A stretch of DNA of 16,141 nucleotides from DATAFO01 sp046728935 (GCA_046728935.1 JBKPFS010000012.1:1-16141), one strand, 5' to 3'; shown: positions 5,752-12,306, counted from the stretch's first letter. The notes: generated by a model not told the origin, from the letters alone. Made by a program: numbers and translations.

Positions 5752-6498
5752 TCAGGCGTCGTGCTCGAGGGCCGCCCGCGCCGCCGCCGGCGTCTCCTCG
5801 GAGAACCAGCCGCGCGAGAGCGGGTCGCGCTCGATCCCCTCCCGCATCGCGGCCAGGGCGGCGCCGCGGAGCTGGCGCTTGACGGTCTCGTAGGTGCCGG
5901 ACGGGAGCGCCGCGAGCTCGCGCGCGATCGCGAGCGAGCGCTCGAGGACGCGCTCGGGGTCGGCGAGCTCGTCGACGAGGCCGAGCTTCAGCGCCTCGTC
6001 CGCGTCGAGAAGCTTCGCCCCGAGGACGAGGCGCCGGACCGCCGGCGGCGGGAGCTCGGCCTTCACCGTCCCCATCGCCGCCACCGGATAGGGAGCGCCT
6101 ACGCGGAGCTCGGTGAGTCCATAGGTCGCCTCTCGCGAGCCGACGCGATGATCGGCGCACAAGGCGAGGATCATCCCGCCAGCGACGGCGTGGCCGTTGA
6201 CGGCCGCGACCACAGGGCGGGGGAAGCCGTACCAGTCGCAGAAGAGGCGATTGATCCCGTCGACCATCTCGCGCTGCTCGTCGACCGAGAGGGTCGGCGC
6301 GAGCTTCAGGTCGACCCCGCCCGAGAAGAAGCGCCCGGAGCCGGTGATCGCGACCGCATCGGGAAGCTCCCCACGGAGTCGCTCGACCAGCCCGGCGCCC
6401 TCCGCGAGGAGGTCGGGCGCGAGCGCGTTCGCGGGCGGGCGCTCGATCCGCACGATCGCGACGCCGTCGACCTCCTCGATGGAGAGCAGCTCCGCCAT
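5752..6498 (-). CDS. Enoyl-CoA hydratase/isomerase (crotonase) family protein
   Basis: 248 aa, full length for a crotonase, acting on acyl-CoA thioesters in the cytoplasm. The oxyanion-hole segments are SGRFFSGGVDLK (54-65) and NGHAVAGGMILALCADHRV (101-119). Glu130 in YGLTELRVG aligns with the first catalytic Glu of enoyl-CoA hydratase. At the place of the second Glu (the A-x-E-x motif before the LxTG loop) the sequence is PAVRRLVLGAKLL, so it appears absent. This suggests an isomerase or another crotonase activity, not a classical hydratase. ATG 6498 is preceded by GAGG at a rather long distance (10 nt). DUF202 lies downstream beyond the palindromic element. The pathway is unknown; beta-oxidation or CoA-acid degradation is likely. 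Confidence 0.92.
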   Translation of the reverse strand: MAELLSIEEVDGVAIVRIERPPANALAPDLLAEGAGLVERLRGELPDAVAITGSGRFFSGGVDLKLAPTLSVDEQREMVDGINRLFCDWYGFPRPVVAAVNGHAVAGGMILALCADHRVGSREATYGLTELRVGAPYPVAAMGTVKAELPPPAVRRLVLGAKLLDADEALKLGLVDELADPERVLERSLAIARELAALPSGTYETVKRQLRGAALAAMREGIERDPLSRGWFSEETPAAARAALEHDA

Positions 6499-6548
6499 CT
6501 AGTGGGGCCTCAAGGCTAACCGCTGCCTTCGGGGCGGGGATCGTCGAC

Positions 6549-6591
6549 GAACCCGGGGTTGAGCAGGTATGCCGTGCTCTAGCCCGGGTTC
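6549..6591 (-). terminator. Strong 43-nt hairpin, candidate terminator downstream of the 6625-7068 gene
   Basis: Arms GAACCCGGG (6549-6557) and CCCGGGTTC (6583-6591) plus an inner pair GAGCA/TGCTC (6561-6565 and 6575-6579), all centred on 6570, make a nearly continuous hairpin. It begins 34 nt past the stop at 6625 in the minus direction. There is no T-run, so either a GC-type actinobacterial terminator, a processing site or an operator. Confidence 0.4.
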
Positions 6592-6624
6592 ATTGGTCTG
6601 GGGTCGGGCCGCGGCCCGGCGAGC

Positions 6625-7068
6625 TCAGTCCTCGTCGGACTCTTCGGCCTCGTCGTCTTCGTCGTCGTCGGCAGGGTTCGTCTGGTCGACGAGTCGCTTG
6701 GCGGCGTACGGCGTCGCACCCGGATCGTGCTTCGGAAGCTTCGCCTTGACCACGACGTTGTCGCCGGCGACGAGGTCGCTCGTATCGATCGCGTCGTCGG
6801 CGTTGGTGTCGGCGACGGTCAGCTTCGCCCCGGAGAGGTCGAACTGGACGTCGACGCCGACCAGGCCCGCCTTGCGTGCGTGCCGGTTGCCCTTCTTCAC
6901 CGCGACCAGGCCGTCGCCGCCATAGGTGCCCTTGAAGACGTACGCGACGCCGTGGTTTTTGCCGTGGTCCTTGGCCTTGCCCTTGCCCGGCTTCGCGGCG
7001 GCCGCCCCTGGCAGCGCGATCGCGGCGACGCCGAGAACGGCGAGTGCGATGGTCTTGCGTCGGTTCAT
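6625..7068 (-). CDS. Small exported protein with dockerin-like loop and acidic tail
   Basis: 147 aa. MNRRKTIALAVLGVAAIALP then GAAAA is a clear signal peptide with cleavage near residue 25. A Lys/Gly/His-rich linker follows (KPGKGKAKDHGKNHG), then a beta-rich core (about 41-112). Inside it DTNADDAIDTSDL (87-99) has the spacing of an EF-hand or dockerin calcium loop: Asp/Asn at positions 1, 3, 5, 9 and 12, with Ile at 8. Residues 133-147 are almost purely Asp/Glu (DDDEDDEAEESDED). The start is supported by AAAGGA 7 nt upstream. The core could instead be a DUF5666-like OB fold in which the loop is coincidental. Probably cell-surface or secreted; calcium binding is inferred only from the motif. 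I do not recognise a named family. Confidence 0.78.
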   Translation of the reverse strand: MNRRKTIALAVLGVAAIALPGAAAAKPGKGKAKDHGKNHGVAYVFKGTYGGDGLVAVKKGNRHARKAGLVGVDVQFDLSGAKLTVADTNADDAIDTSDLVAGDNVVVKAKLPKHDPGATPYAAKRLVDQTNPADDDEDDEAEESDED

Positions 7069-7121
7069 CTCAGGTTCCTTTGTTTCGAGCGTGGACGTAT
7101 CCCTCCCTCGACCGGATCGAC

Positions 7122-7161
7122 GCGCTCGTTTAGCGCTTCGCGATGCCCTGGACGCGCGTCC
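7122..7161. other. Short intergenic hairpins
   Basis: GCGCT-CGTTT-AGCGC (about 7123-7137) and a perfect 12-bp palindrome GGACGCGCGTCC (7150-7161) lie just past the SRPBCC stop at 7168. They may act as a weak terminator for that gene; there is no T-run. Confidence 0.25.
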
Positions 7162-7167
7162 GGCGGC

Positions 7168-7623
7168 TTAGGTGGCGTCCCGCTCGACGTATTCCTTCAG
7201 CTTGCCGGGCATGGTGTCGACCATCTGCTTTCGGAGCAGATCGACGATCGGCCCCCTGATCACCATGCCGAGCAGGCGCCCGAGGTCCACGGACAGGCGG
7301 TAGGTCGCTCGGGTGCGACCCTGGCCAAGATCCTCGAACGCCCAGCTTCCCTCGACCGCAGAAAGGTCACCCTCCTCCTGCTCCCAGCTCAGGCCCGCCG
7401 GCTCGTCGTAGGAGAAGCGAAGGCGGGAGCGAAGATCGCGCACCTTCCCGTCGCTTACGGTATCGACGACCACCTGGCGCCCGGCGCCGTCTCGGTCGAG
7501 ACACTCGGCGCTCTTGATTCCCGGCTGCCAGCGCGGCGAGGCCTCGACGTCCGCGGCGACGTCATAGACGCGCGCGATCGGCGCCTCGATCACCTCGCTC
7601 GCGTCGCCCTCGATCCGTCCCAT
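7168..7623 (-). CDS. SRPBCC (polyketide cyclase/START-like) family protein
   Basis: 151 aa. The pattern GDASEVIEAPIARVYDVAAD, then SPRWQPGIKSAECL, a central VRDLRSRLRFSYDEPAGLSW and a long C-terminal helix (VDLLRKQMVDTMPGKLKEYV) is that of SRPBCC / polyketide_cyc2 proteins, which bind hydrophobic ligands in a deep cavity. No signal peptide. ATG 7623 is chosen because MGRIEGDASEVIEAP is the usual N-terminus; AGGG lies about 10 nt upstream. ATG 7644 would add seven residues. The open frame up to 7812 overlaps the terminator and the Gly-tailed gene and is not coding. The ligand is unknown; such proteins are often annotated only as cyclase/dehydrase. Confidence 0.87.
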   Translation of the reverse strand: MGRIEGDASEVIEAPIARVYDVAADVEASPRWQPGIKSAECLDRDGAGRQVVVDTVSDGKVRDLRSRLRFSYDEPAGLSWEQEEGDLSAVEGSWAFEDLGQGRTRATYRLSVDLGRLLGMVIRGPIVDLLRKQMVDTMPGKLKEYVERDAT

Positions 7624-7661
7624 CGACGCAGACCCTACGCCCATCGGGCGCCGCGAACGGG

Positions 7662-7691
7662 CAAACGAAAGCCCCCGCTGGCGCGGGGGCT
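7662..7691 (-). terminator. Rho-independent terminator of the Gly-tailed peptide gene
   Basis: AGCCCCCGC (7670-7678) and GCGGGGGCT (7683-7691) form a perfect 9-bp stem with a TGGC loop. On the minus strand it is followed by TTTCGTTTG, a T-rich tail, 18 nt after the stop at 7710. This is the best terminator in the window and shows the small gene is a separate transcription unit. Confidence 0.8.
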
Positions 7692-7709
7692 GCCGAGCGA
7701 GCGGGGCGA

Positions 7710-7844
7710 TCAGTAGCCGCCGCCGCCGCCGCCGCCGGAGTCGCCGCCCGAATAGGCGATCACCAGCGCGATCCCGATCGCAACGGCGATCACGACTGCT
7801 ACCGTGACCCACGCTCGCCAGCGTTGCTGAAAGAGGGTGCTCAT
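7710..7844 (-). CDS. 44-aa single-pass membrane peptide with poly-Gly tail
   Basis: MSTLFQQRWRAW, then one hydrophobic helix (13-31, VTVAVVIAVAIGIALVIAY), then SGGDSGGGGGGGY at the C-terminus. ATG 7844 has an excellent ribosome site, AGGAGGT, 6 nt upstream, and the gene ends in a strong terminator, so it is very probably expressed. Basic residues before the helix predict the N-terminus inside and the Gly-rich tail outside. The tail is encoded by a GCC/CGG-type triplet run that may vary in length by slippage. A longer frame to 7907 exists but lacks a ribosome site. Family and function are unknown; it could be a small membrane-stress or envelope peptide. Confidence 0.72.
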   Translation of the reverse strand: MSTLFQQRWRAWVTVAVVIAVAIGIALVIAYSGGDSGGGGGGGY

Positions 7845-7867
7845 CGAATCACCTCCTCTTCTCGGGT

Positions 7868-7899
7868 ATACCTGCCTGGCGGGCCGAGAGTTCACTCTC
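7868..7899 (-). promoter_or_regulatory. Candidate promoter/operator of the Gly-tailed peptide gene
   Basis: Minus strand: TATACC (about 7872-7867) as a -10, about 25 nt before the ATG, and a palindrome GAGAGT-GA-ACTCTC (7899-7886) 14-17 nt upstream of it, covering the -35 region. Placement fits an operator over a promoter; the -35 itself (TGAACT) is weak. Confidence 0.3.
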
Positions 7900-7927
7900 C
7901 ACCTCAAAGTCTGGGCAAAGATCGCTG

Positions 7928-8446
7928 CTAGCCGAGCTCGCGCGGGACCACGAACGCCTCGAGCGCCGCGGCGCCCGGCTCCAGCTCGCCCCAGGAGCCC
8001 TCGAAGCGGAGCGTCGCGAGGGCCCCGGTTGGGTACTTCGCCTCCATCCGCGCGCGGGCGTCGCCGTCGTCCTCCTCGCCGGCGAGCTCCAGAGCCAGCT
8101 CCTCGATCGCGGGGTTGTGCCCGATCAGCATCGCGGAGCCAACCTCGTCTGGGACCCGCCGAAGGCGCGTCAGGAGCGCGTCTGATCCGGCGCCGTAGAG
8201 GTCTCCCTCGACCTCCAGCTCAGCCTCGGGCGGAAGCCCCTCGCGAACCCCGTCGAGGGTCTCGACCGCGCGGGCGGCGGAGGAGCAGAGCACGAGGTCG
8301 GGGCGAACGCCGGCATCGCGGAAGTGGCGGCCGAGCTTCGCCACGGCCTTTCGCCCCCGCTTCGCAAGCGGCCGCTCGTGGTCGGCGAGGTCGGGCTGGT
8401 CCCAGCTCGACTTGGCGTGGCGCAGCAGGTAGATCCGATGCCGCAA
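7928..8446 (-). CDS. sixA: SixA-type phosphohistidine phosphatase (histidine phosphatase superfamily)
   Basis: 172 aa. LLRHAKSSWDQPDLADHERPL opens the protein: Arg9-His10 is the RHG-type catalytic motif in its SixA form (RHAKS), with His10 the phosphorylated residue. Arg59 in SSAARAVET and His110 in LIGHNP complete the phosphate pocket. The family removes phosphate from histidine in phosphorelay or phosphotransferase proteins; the actual substrate here is unknown. It is slightly longer than E. coli SixA because of a tail after about residue 150. ATG 8446 lies 13 nt after the aldo/keto reductase stop, so it is the last gene of the five-gene run starting at 11887. A 16-bp imperfect palindrome (8448-8463) lies in this junction. 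Confidence 0.88.
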   Translation of the reverse strand: MRHRIYLLRHAKSSWDQPDLADHERPLAKRGRKAVAKLGRHFRDAGVRPDLVLCSSAARAVETLDGVREGLPPEAELEVEGDLYGAGSDALLTRLRRVPDEVGSAMLIGHNPAIEELALELAGEEDDGDARARMEAKYPTGALATLRFEGSWGELEPGAAALEAFVVPRELG

Positions 8447-8447
8447 C

Positions 8448-8463
8448 CTAGTGGGCCTACTAG
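8448..8463. promoter_or_regulatory. 16-bp imperfect palindrome at the AKR-sixA junction
   Basis: CTAGTGGGCCTACTAG, one mismatched pair, covers the reductase stop codon and ends one base before the sixA ATG. A closely similar CTAGTGGGGCCT (6499-6510) abuts the crotonase ATG. It may be an operator or an RNA hairpin at the translation start; chance is not excluded. Confidence 0.25.
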
Positions 8464-9452
8464 CGGTGCCTCACGCCCGACTGCGCGAAGGCGGCGGGCG
8501 TCCGCTCGCCGACGATAACCTCGCCGAGCGCCTCGTCGATCGCGTCGAGGACGTCCTGGGAGAGCTCGACGCCGGAGGCCGCGGCGTTGTCGCGCACCTG
8601 CTCAGGGCGCGTGGCGCCGATGATCGCCGAGGCCACCTCATCGCGTCGCAACACCCACGCGAGCGCTAGCTGCACCATCGTCAGGCCCGCGTCGTCGGCG
8701 ATCGGGCGCAGGCGCTGTACCGCTTCCAGGACGTCGTCGTCCATGTAGCGACCGATCGCAACGCTCATCTCGTCGCTGGCGGCGCGACTGTCGGGCGGCG
8801 GCGAGGAGCCCGGCGCGTACTTCCCCGTCAGCACGCCCTGGGCCAGGGGCGACCAGACGATCTGGGAAATGCCGTGCTCCCGGCAGAGGCCGAACACCTC
8901 CGCCTCTGGCGCGCGCCAGATCATGTTGTACTGCGGCTGCGAGGAGACGAACTTGACCGCGCCCGGCACCTCGAGCCCGGCGCGGATCTGCTCCGGGGTC
9001 CATTCACTGAATCCGATGCAGCGGGCCTTCCCCTGCTCGACCACCTCGGTGAGCGCCTCCATCGTCTCCTCGATCGGGGTCTCGGTGTCGAAGCGGTGGC
9101 ACTGGTAGAGGTCCACGTAGTCGGTCTGAAGGCGGCCGAGCGAGGCGTCGATCTGCTTGTGGATCTGCTCGGCGGAGAGGCCCCTGTCAGTCGCCGACAT
9201 GGGGAAGAAGACCTTGGTCGCGAGCACGTAGCTCTCGCGGGGGTGCCGGGAGAGGATCTCACCCCAGACCTCCTCGGCGGCGCCGGTCCCGTAGACGTTC
9301 GAGGTGTCGAAGAAGTTGATCCCGGCGTCGAAGGCCGCCTCGGTGCACGCCTCCGTCTGCTCGCGACCGACCCCGCCCGAGTAGGTGAGCCAGGAGCCGA
9401 GCGAGATCTCCGAGACCTCGAGGGCGCTGTCTCCGAGCCGGCGCCGGTTCAC
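8460..9452 (-). CDS. Aldo/keto reductase
   Basis: 330 aa NADPH-dependent oxidoreductase with a TIM-barrel fold. The catalytic tetrad is visible: Asp49 and Tyr54 in NFFDTSNVYGTG, Lys80 in VLATKVFFP, His119 in LYQCHRFD. The cofactor-binding C-terminal part has WSPLAQGVLTGKY and AIIGATRPEQVRDNAAA. The segment pattern (LGxSWLTYSGG at the start, GFSEWTPEQI in the middle) is closest to the YghZ / potassium-channel beta-subunit-like group of AKRs; the natural substrate cannot be told. Start GTG 9452 overlaps the stop of the decarboxylase by four bases (GTGA), a sign of translational coupling. sixA follows 13 nt downstream. Confidence 0.95.
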   Translation of the reverse strand: MNRRRLGDSALEVSEISLGSWLTYSGGVGREQTEACTEAAFDAGINFFDTSNVYGTGAAEEVWGEILSRHPRESYVLATKVFFPMSATDRGLSAEQIHKQIDASLGRLQTDYVDLYQCHRFDTETPIEETMEALTEVVEQGKARCIGFSEWTPEQIRAGLEVPGAVKFVSSQPQYNMIWRAPEAEVFGLCREHGISQIVWSPLAQGVLTGKYAPGSSPPPDSRAASDEMSVAIGRYMDDDVLEAVQRLRPIADDAGLTMVQLALAWVLRRDEVASAIIGATRPEQVRDNAAASGVELSQDVLDAIDEALGEVIVGERTPAAFAQSGVRHR

Positions 9453-10858
9453 GGCCCCGACTGTACCCGCCCGGGCGCGGACCTATCCCGCGCGGCTGCG
9501 AGGATCGCGTCGGCGGAGCACTCGACATCGTCGGCCGTCGTCTGCCAGCCGACGATCGAGACCCGCATCACGGTCTGGCCGTTGAACGTGCTGCCGCTGA
9601 GCCAGCAGGTCCCGTCCCGCTGGACCGCGCCGATGACGGCGTCGGTGAGCTCGTCGTCGTCGCCGAACCGGACGATCACCTGGTTGAGGACCACGTCGTT
9701 GAGGACCTCCACCCCGTCTGCCTCGTCGAGTCGCTCGGCCATCAGCTCGGCGTGGTCGCAGCAGCGGTCGATCATCGCGCTCACACCGTCTCGTCCCAGC
9801 GCTCGCAGGGCCGCGTAGACCGGCAGCCCGCGCACACGCCGAGAGAACTCCGGCGTCCAGTCGAAGCCCCACGGGACGTCCTCGTCGTGCTCCGGGATGT
9901 AGGCGGAGGTCGAGGTCATCGCCGCTCGGTGGGCGGCGGCATCCGCGACCGCCGCGATCCCGCAGTCGTACGGCACGTTGAGCCACTTGTGGCCGTCGGT
10001 CGCCCAGGAATCCGCGCGCTCGAACCCATCGAGCAGATGGCGGCGCGCGGGGCTCGCCGCGGCCCACAGCCCGAAGGCGCCGTCGATGTGGCACCAGGCG
10101 CCTTGCGCGCGGCAGACGTCCACGATCTCGCCGATGGGATCGAAGGCGCCGGTGTTGATCTCGCCGGCCTGGGCGCAGACGATCGTCGGGCCGTCGTGGT
10201 CGGCCAGAACGCGTTCGAGCTCCGTCGTGAGCATTCGTCCCTGATCGTCGGCTGCGACGGTGCCCACCCGCTCCGCGCCCAGGCCGAGCATGCGGCAGGC
10301 CACCGTCACGGTCACGTGCAGCTGCTCGCCGGCGATCACCCGCACCTCGGGCGCGCCCCGGAGGCCCTCGGCCTCGACATCCCAGCCGACGTCGCGCAGG
10401 ACGGCGTGGCGCGCCGCCGCGAGGCACGTGAAGTGGGCCATCTGACAGCCGGTGACGAAGCCGATGCCGCAATCCGCGGGCAGCCCCAACAGCTCGCGCA
10501 CCCAGCCGGCGGCGACCTCCTCGGCCACCGAGAGCGCCGGCGAGGCGACGTATCCGCCGCCATTCTGGTCCCAGGCCGAGGTCAACCAGTCGGCCGCCAC
10601 GGCGACCGGCAGCGCGCCGCCGATCACGAAGCCGAAGTAGCGCGGGCCCGCGGATGCGATCAACCCGCCTTCGACGTCACGGGCGAGCTCGGAGATCACG
10701 GCCCGCGGATCCTCGCCCTCCGGGCTCAGCGTGCGCGCCAGGCGCGCACGAAGCTCGTCGATGTCAGCCTCGGCTCCGACGCGGCGAGCGTGGAGGCCAT
10801 CGACATACTCCCGCGCCAGACGCGCCGCGTTGTCGAGAACCTCATAACGCTCGTCCAC
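9449..10858 (-). CDS. Group II pyridoxal-phosphate-dependent decarboxylase
   Basis: 469 aa from GTG 10858. A fold-type I PLP enzyme of the aromatic/acidic amino-acid decarboxylase group: FVTGCQMAHFTCLAAARHAV binds the phosphate region, His181 (EQLHVTVTVACRMLG) should stack on the cofactor ring, Asp259 (HIDGAFGLW) contacts the ring nitrogen, and Lys291 in ATDGHKWLNVPYDCG forms the Schiff base. The protein is complete and looks active. In many relatives substrate specificity (tryptophan, tyrosine, DOPA, glutamate) cannot be read from these motifs. The open frame continues to 11029 but overlaps marR in a different frame; GTG 10858 begins 20 nt after the marR stop. No strong ribosome site is visible there. 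It is coupled to the reductase by a GTGA overlap. Confidence 0.92.
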   Translation of the reverse strand: MDERYEVLDNAARLAREYVDGLHARRVGAEADIDELRARLARTLSPEGEDPRAVISELARDVEGGLIASAGPRYFGFVIGGALPVAVAADWLTSAWDQNGGGYVASPALSVAEEVAAGWVRELLGLPADCGIGFVTGCQMAHFTCLAAARHAVLRDVGWDVEAEGLRGAPEVRVIAGEQLHVTVTVACRMLGLGAERVGTVAADDQGRMLTTELERVLADHDGPTIVCAQAGEINTGAFDPIGEIVDVCRAQGAWCHIDGAFGLWAAASPARRHLLDGFERADSWATDGHKWLNVPYDCGIAAVADAAAHRAAMTSTSAYIPEHDEDVPWGFDWTPEFSRRVRGLPVYAALRALGRDGVSAMIDRCCDHAELMAERLDEADGVEVLNDVVLNQVIVRFGDDDELTDAVIGAVQRDGTCWLSGSTFNGQTVMRVSIVGWQTTADDVECSADAILAAARDRSAPGRVQSGP

Positions 10859-10878
10859 CGCGACGAATCTACAGCCGA

Positions 10879-11496
10879 TCAGCGCGACGGAGGCGGCCCG
10901 AGAACCGTGATGTCGTACCGCTCGCGCTCGGGGCTGGCGGACCGCGAGCCGTAGCGCTCCATGGCGGCGTTCGCCACGGGGCACTTGCCCTCGGGCCGGC
11001 CGCACGTCGTGGTGTCGCACAGCCGGCACATCCAGCGAACCGCTCCCGGTCCGCGCATTAAGCCGACCAGCACCCTCGAGATCAGGTCCTCGAGCGCCTG
11101 CCGCTCGCTCGGCTCCAGCGTCGCGAGCGCGTCGGCGAGCACCTCCCCGCGGGCCCGCGAGACCCGCTTCGCGGCTCGGCGACCTGACGGGGTCAGGATG
11201 ATGAGGCTTGCGCGCGCATCGCTCCCCCTCCGCCGCGCGACGTTGCCCGCCTCCTCGAGGCGATCGACGAGGCGCACCGTGCCCGACGACGTCAGCCCCA
11301 GGACCTGACGTAGGAGATCGATCGAGGGGCGGTCGAGGAAGTGATGCAGGGCCGACAGCGCGGTGGCCTGAGTCATCGAGCCCGAGGCGGCCTCGCCGAC
11401 GGCATCCTGCATCCGATCGCCGACCACCAGCGCCAGCGCGCCGAGCAGATTGGCGAGCCGGTCGAACTCGGCGTCGGACCGAGCTCCCTCACTCAA
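10879..11496 (-). CDS. MarR-family regulator with C-terminal four-cysteine motif
   Basis: 205 aa from TTG 11496. Helices at 10-35 and a winged helix-turn-helix (about 44-105: MTQATALSAL, then LLRQVLGLTSSGTVRLVDRL, wing EEAGNVARRRGSDARAS) identify MarR. It binds DNA as a dimer, normally releasing on a ligand or on oxidation. After the last dimer helix, CRLCDTTTCGRPEGKCPV places Cys at 157, 160, 165 and 172, a pattern that could hold zinc or an Fe-S cluster or act as a thiol sensor. The start overlaps the DUF3224 stop by 8 nt, and the decarboxylase begins 20 nt after its stop, so all are probably one transcript. The 21-bp palindrome ahead of the first gene is its likely target. Confidence 0.9.
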   Translation of the reverse strand: MSEGARSDAEFDRLANLLGALALVVGDRMQDAVGEAASGSMTQATALSALHHFLDRPSIDLLRQVLGLTSSGTVRLVDRLEEAGNVARRRGSDARASLIILTPSGRRAAKRVSRARGEVLADALATLEPSERQALEDLISRVLVGLMRGPGAVRWMCRLCDTTTCGRPEGKCPVANAAMERYGSRSASPERERYDITVLGPPPSR

Positions 11497-11887
11497 AGTC
11501 GTACTCGAGCGTCAGCGAGGGCTCGCCGCCCAGCGGCGCCGTGAACTGCCCCTCGCCTCTCAGGCCGCTGAGGTCACCAGTGGCCGAGCCAGGTACCACC
11601 GACCACTCGCCCCTCGCCTCGCGGCCGTCGAAGGTGCCGCTGTTCTGGAGCACGAAGCTTCCGGAACGGTCGCCCAACCGGCCGTCGACCTGCTGGAGCC
11701 CGACGAAGTCGGCCGTCTCGTCCGGCCGGTAGCACATCAGCCACTCCACGGCGCCCTCGCCCTCGACGTCGCCGGAGAAGCCCTGCTTGACGCTTGCGCG
11801 GGTGAGCTTTCTCCCGTCCCCGAGTTCGGCGTAGGTGTCCTCGTCCCACGATTTGACCTTGAAGTTGCCTTCCGCATGCGTGCTCAT
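11489..11887 (-). CDS. DUF3224 family protein
   Basis: 132 aa from ATG 11887, which has GGAGGT 7 nt upstream. It shows the DUF3224 pattern: an opening GNFKVKSWDEDTYAELGDG, then LTRASVKQGFSGDVEGEG, a core FVGLQQVDGRLGDRSGSFVLQ, and an ending VVPGSATGDLSGLRGEGQF plus LEYDFE. It is an all-beta, probably barrel-like protein without signal peptide; no biochemical role is established for the family. The frame is open to 11935, but the extra 16 codons run through the palindromic operator, so the inner ATG is chosen. It is the first gene of a five-gene minus-strand run and its end overlaps the marR start. Confidence 0.9.
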   Translation of the reverse strand: MSTHAEGNFKVKSWDEDTYAELGDGRKLTRASVKQGFSGDVEGEGAVEWLMCYRPDETADFVGLQQVDGRLGDRSGSFVLQNSGTFDGREARGEWSVVPGSATGDLSGLRGEGQFTAPLGGEPSLTLEYDFE

Positions 11888-11914
11888 CGCACACCTCCAT
11901 CGTCGTCGAGATTT

Positions 11915-11935
11915 ATGTGTGTGAGTCACGCACAT
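11915..11935. promoter_or_regulatory. 21-bp near-perfect palindrome, candidate MarR operator
   Basis: Arms ATGTGTGTGA and TCACGCACAT around a single G; 9 of 10 base pairs are complementary. It lies 28 bp before the first ATG of the DUF3224-marR operon, directly beside an AT-rich -10-like stretch (minus strand ACATAAAT). A MarR dimer binding here would block its own promoter, the usual arrangement for this family. Confidence 0.6.
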
Positions 11936-11953
11936 ACCCTGGGTCTCCCGGGC

Positions 11954-12265
11954 TCAAACGCCCTCTTCGCGCACAAGCTCGTCGAGCCCCTCGGCCGGAA
12001 TCCGGGCGACCCCCATCTCCACGCGCCTGCCGCGCAGCGGCGTGCCCTCGGCCTCGAGCAGGCGTCGCTGGGGCGATCCCTGGGTCAGCGATCCGTCGGC
12101 GCGGACGACCCGCTGCCAGGGCACCGAGGGGTCATGCGTCTTCGCGAGCACCTGCCCGGCGAAGCGCGGCGCCTCGGGACAGAGGTCGCCGTAGGTGGTC
12201 ACGAACCCTGGCGGAACGGCGCGAAGCCGCCGCAGGACCCGCTCGGCGCGCGAGGCTTCGGGCAT
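11954..12265 (-). CDS. Alkyltransferase-like (ATL) DNA-damage protein
   Basis: 103 aa, equal to the DNA-binding domain of O6-alkylguanine-DNA alkyltransferase: PPGFVTTYGDLCPEAPRFAG (helix-turn-helix and its Arg34), then DPSVPWQRVVRADGSL and EGTPLRGRRV. The catalytic PCHR is replaced by PWQR, with Trp50 in place of the acceptor Cys. This defines ATL proteins, which bind O6-alkylguanine, flip and bend the DNA, and hand the lesion to nucleotide excision repair instead of repairing it themselves. ATG 12265 has no strong ribosome site. It lies 41 nt downstream of the CapA-like gene on the same strand, so cotranscription is possible, and its stop is near the MarR operator. Confidence 0.88.
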   Translation of the reverse strand: MPEASRAERVLRRLRAVPPGFVTTYGDLCPEAPRFAGQVLAKTHDPSVPWQRVVRADGSLTQGSPQRRLLEAEGTPLRGRRVEMGVARIPAEGLDELVREEGV

Positions 12266-12306
12266 GCACAGTTTGTAGCGCCCCCGTCCGCCAAGCCGAG
12301 CTCAGC

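Noticed and set aside
5761..7716. Long plus-strand frames opposite the crotonase, exported protein and SRPBCC genes
   Set aside because: Antisense shadows of genes with recognisable domains.
7717..7739. Triplet-repeat array as a CRISPR or satellite
   Set aside because: It is simply the poly-Gly codon run of the 44-aa peptide gene.
8874..10954. Long plus-strand frames opposite the aldo/keto reductase and the decarboxylase
   Set aside because: Antisense to complete enzymes with intact catalytic residues.
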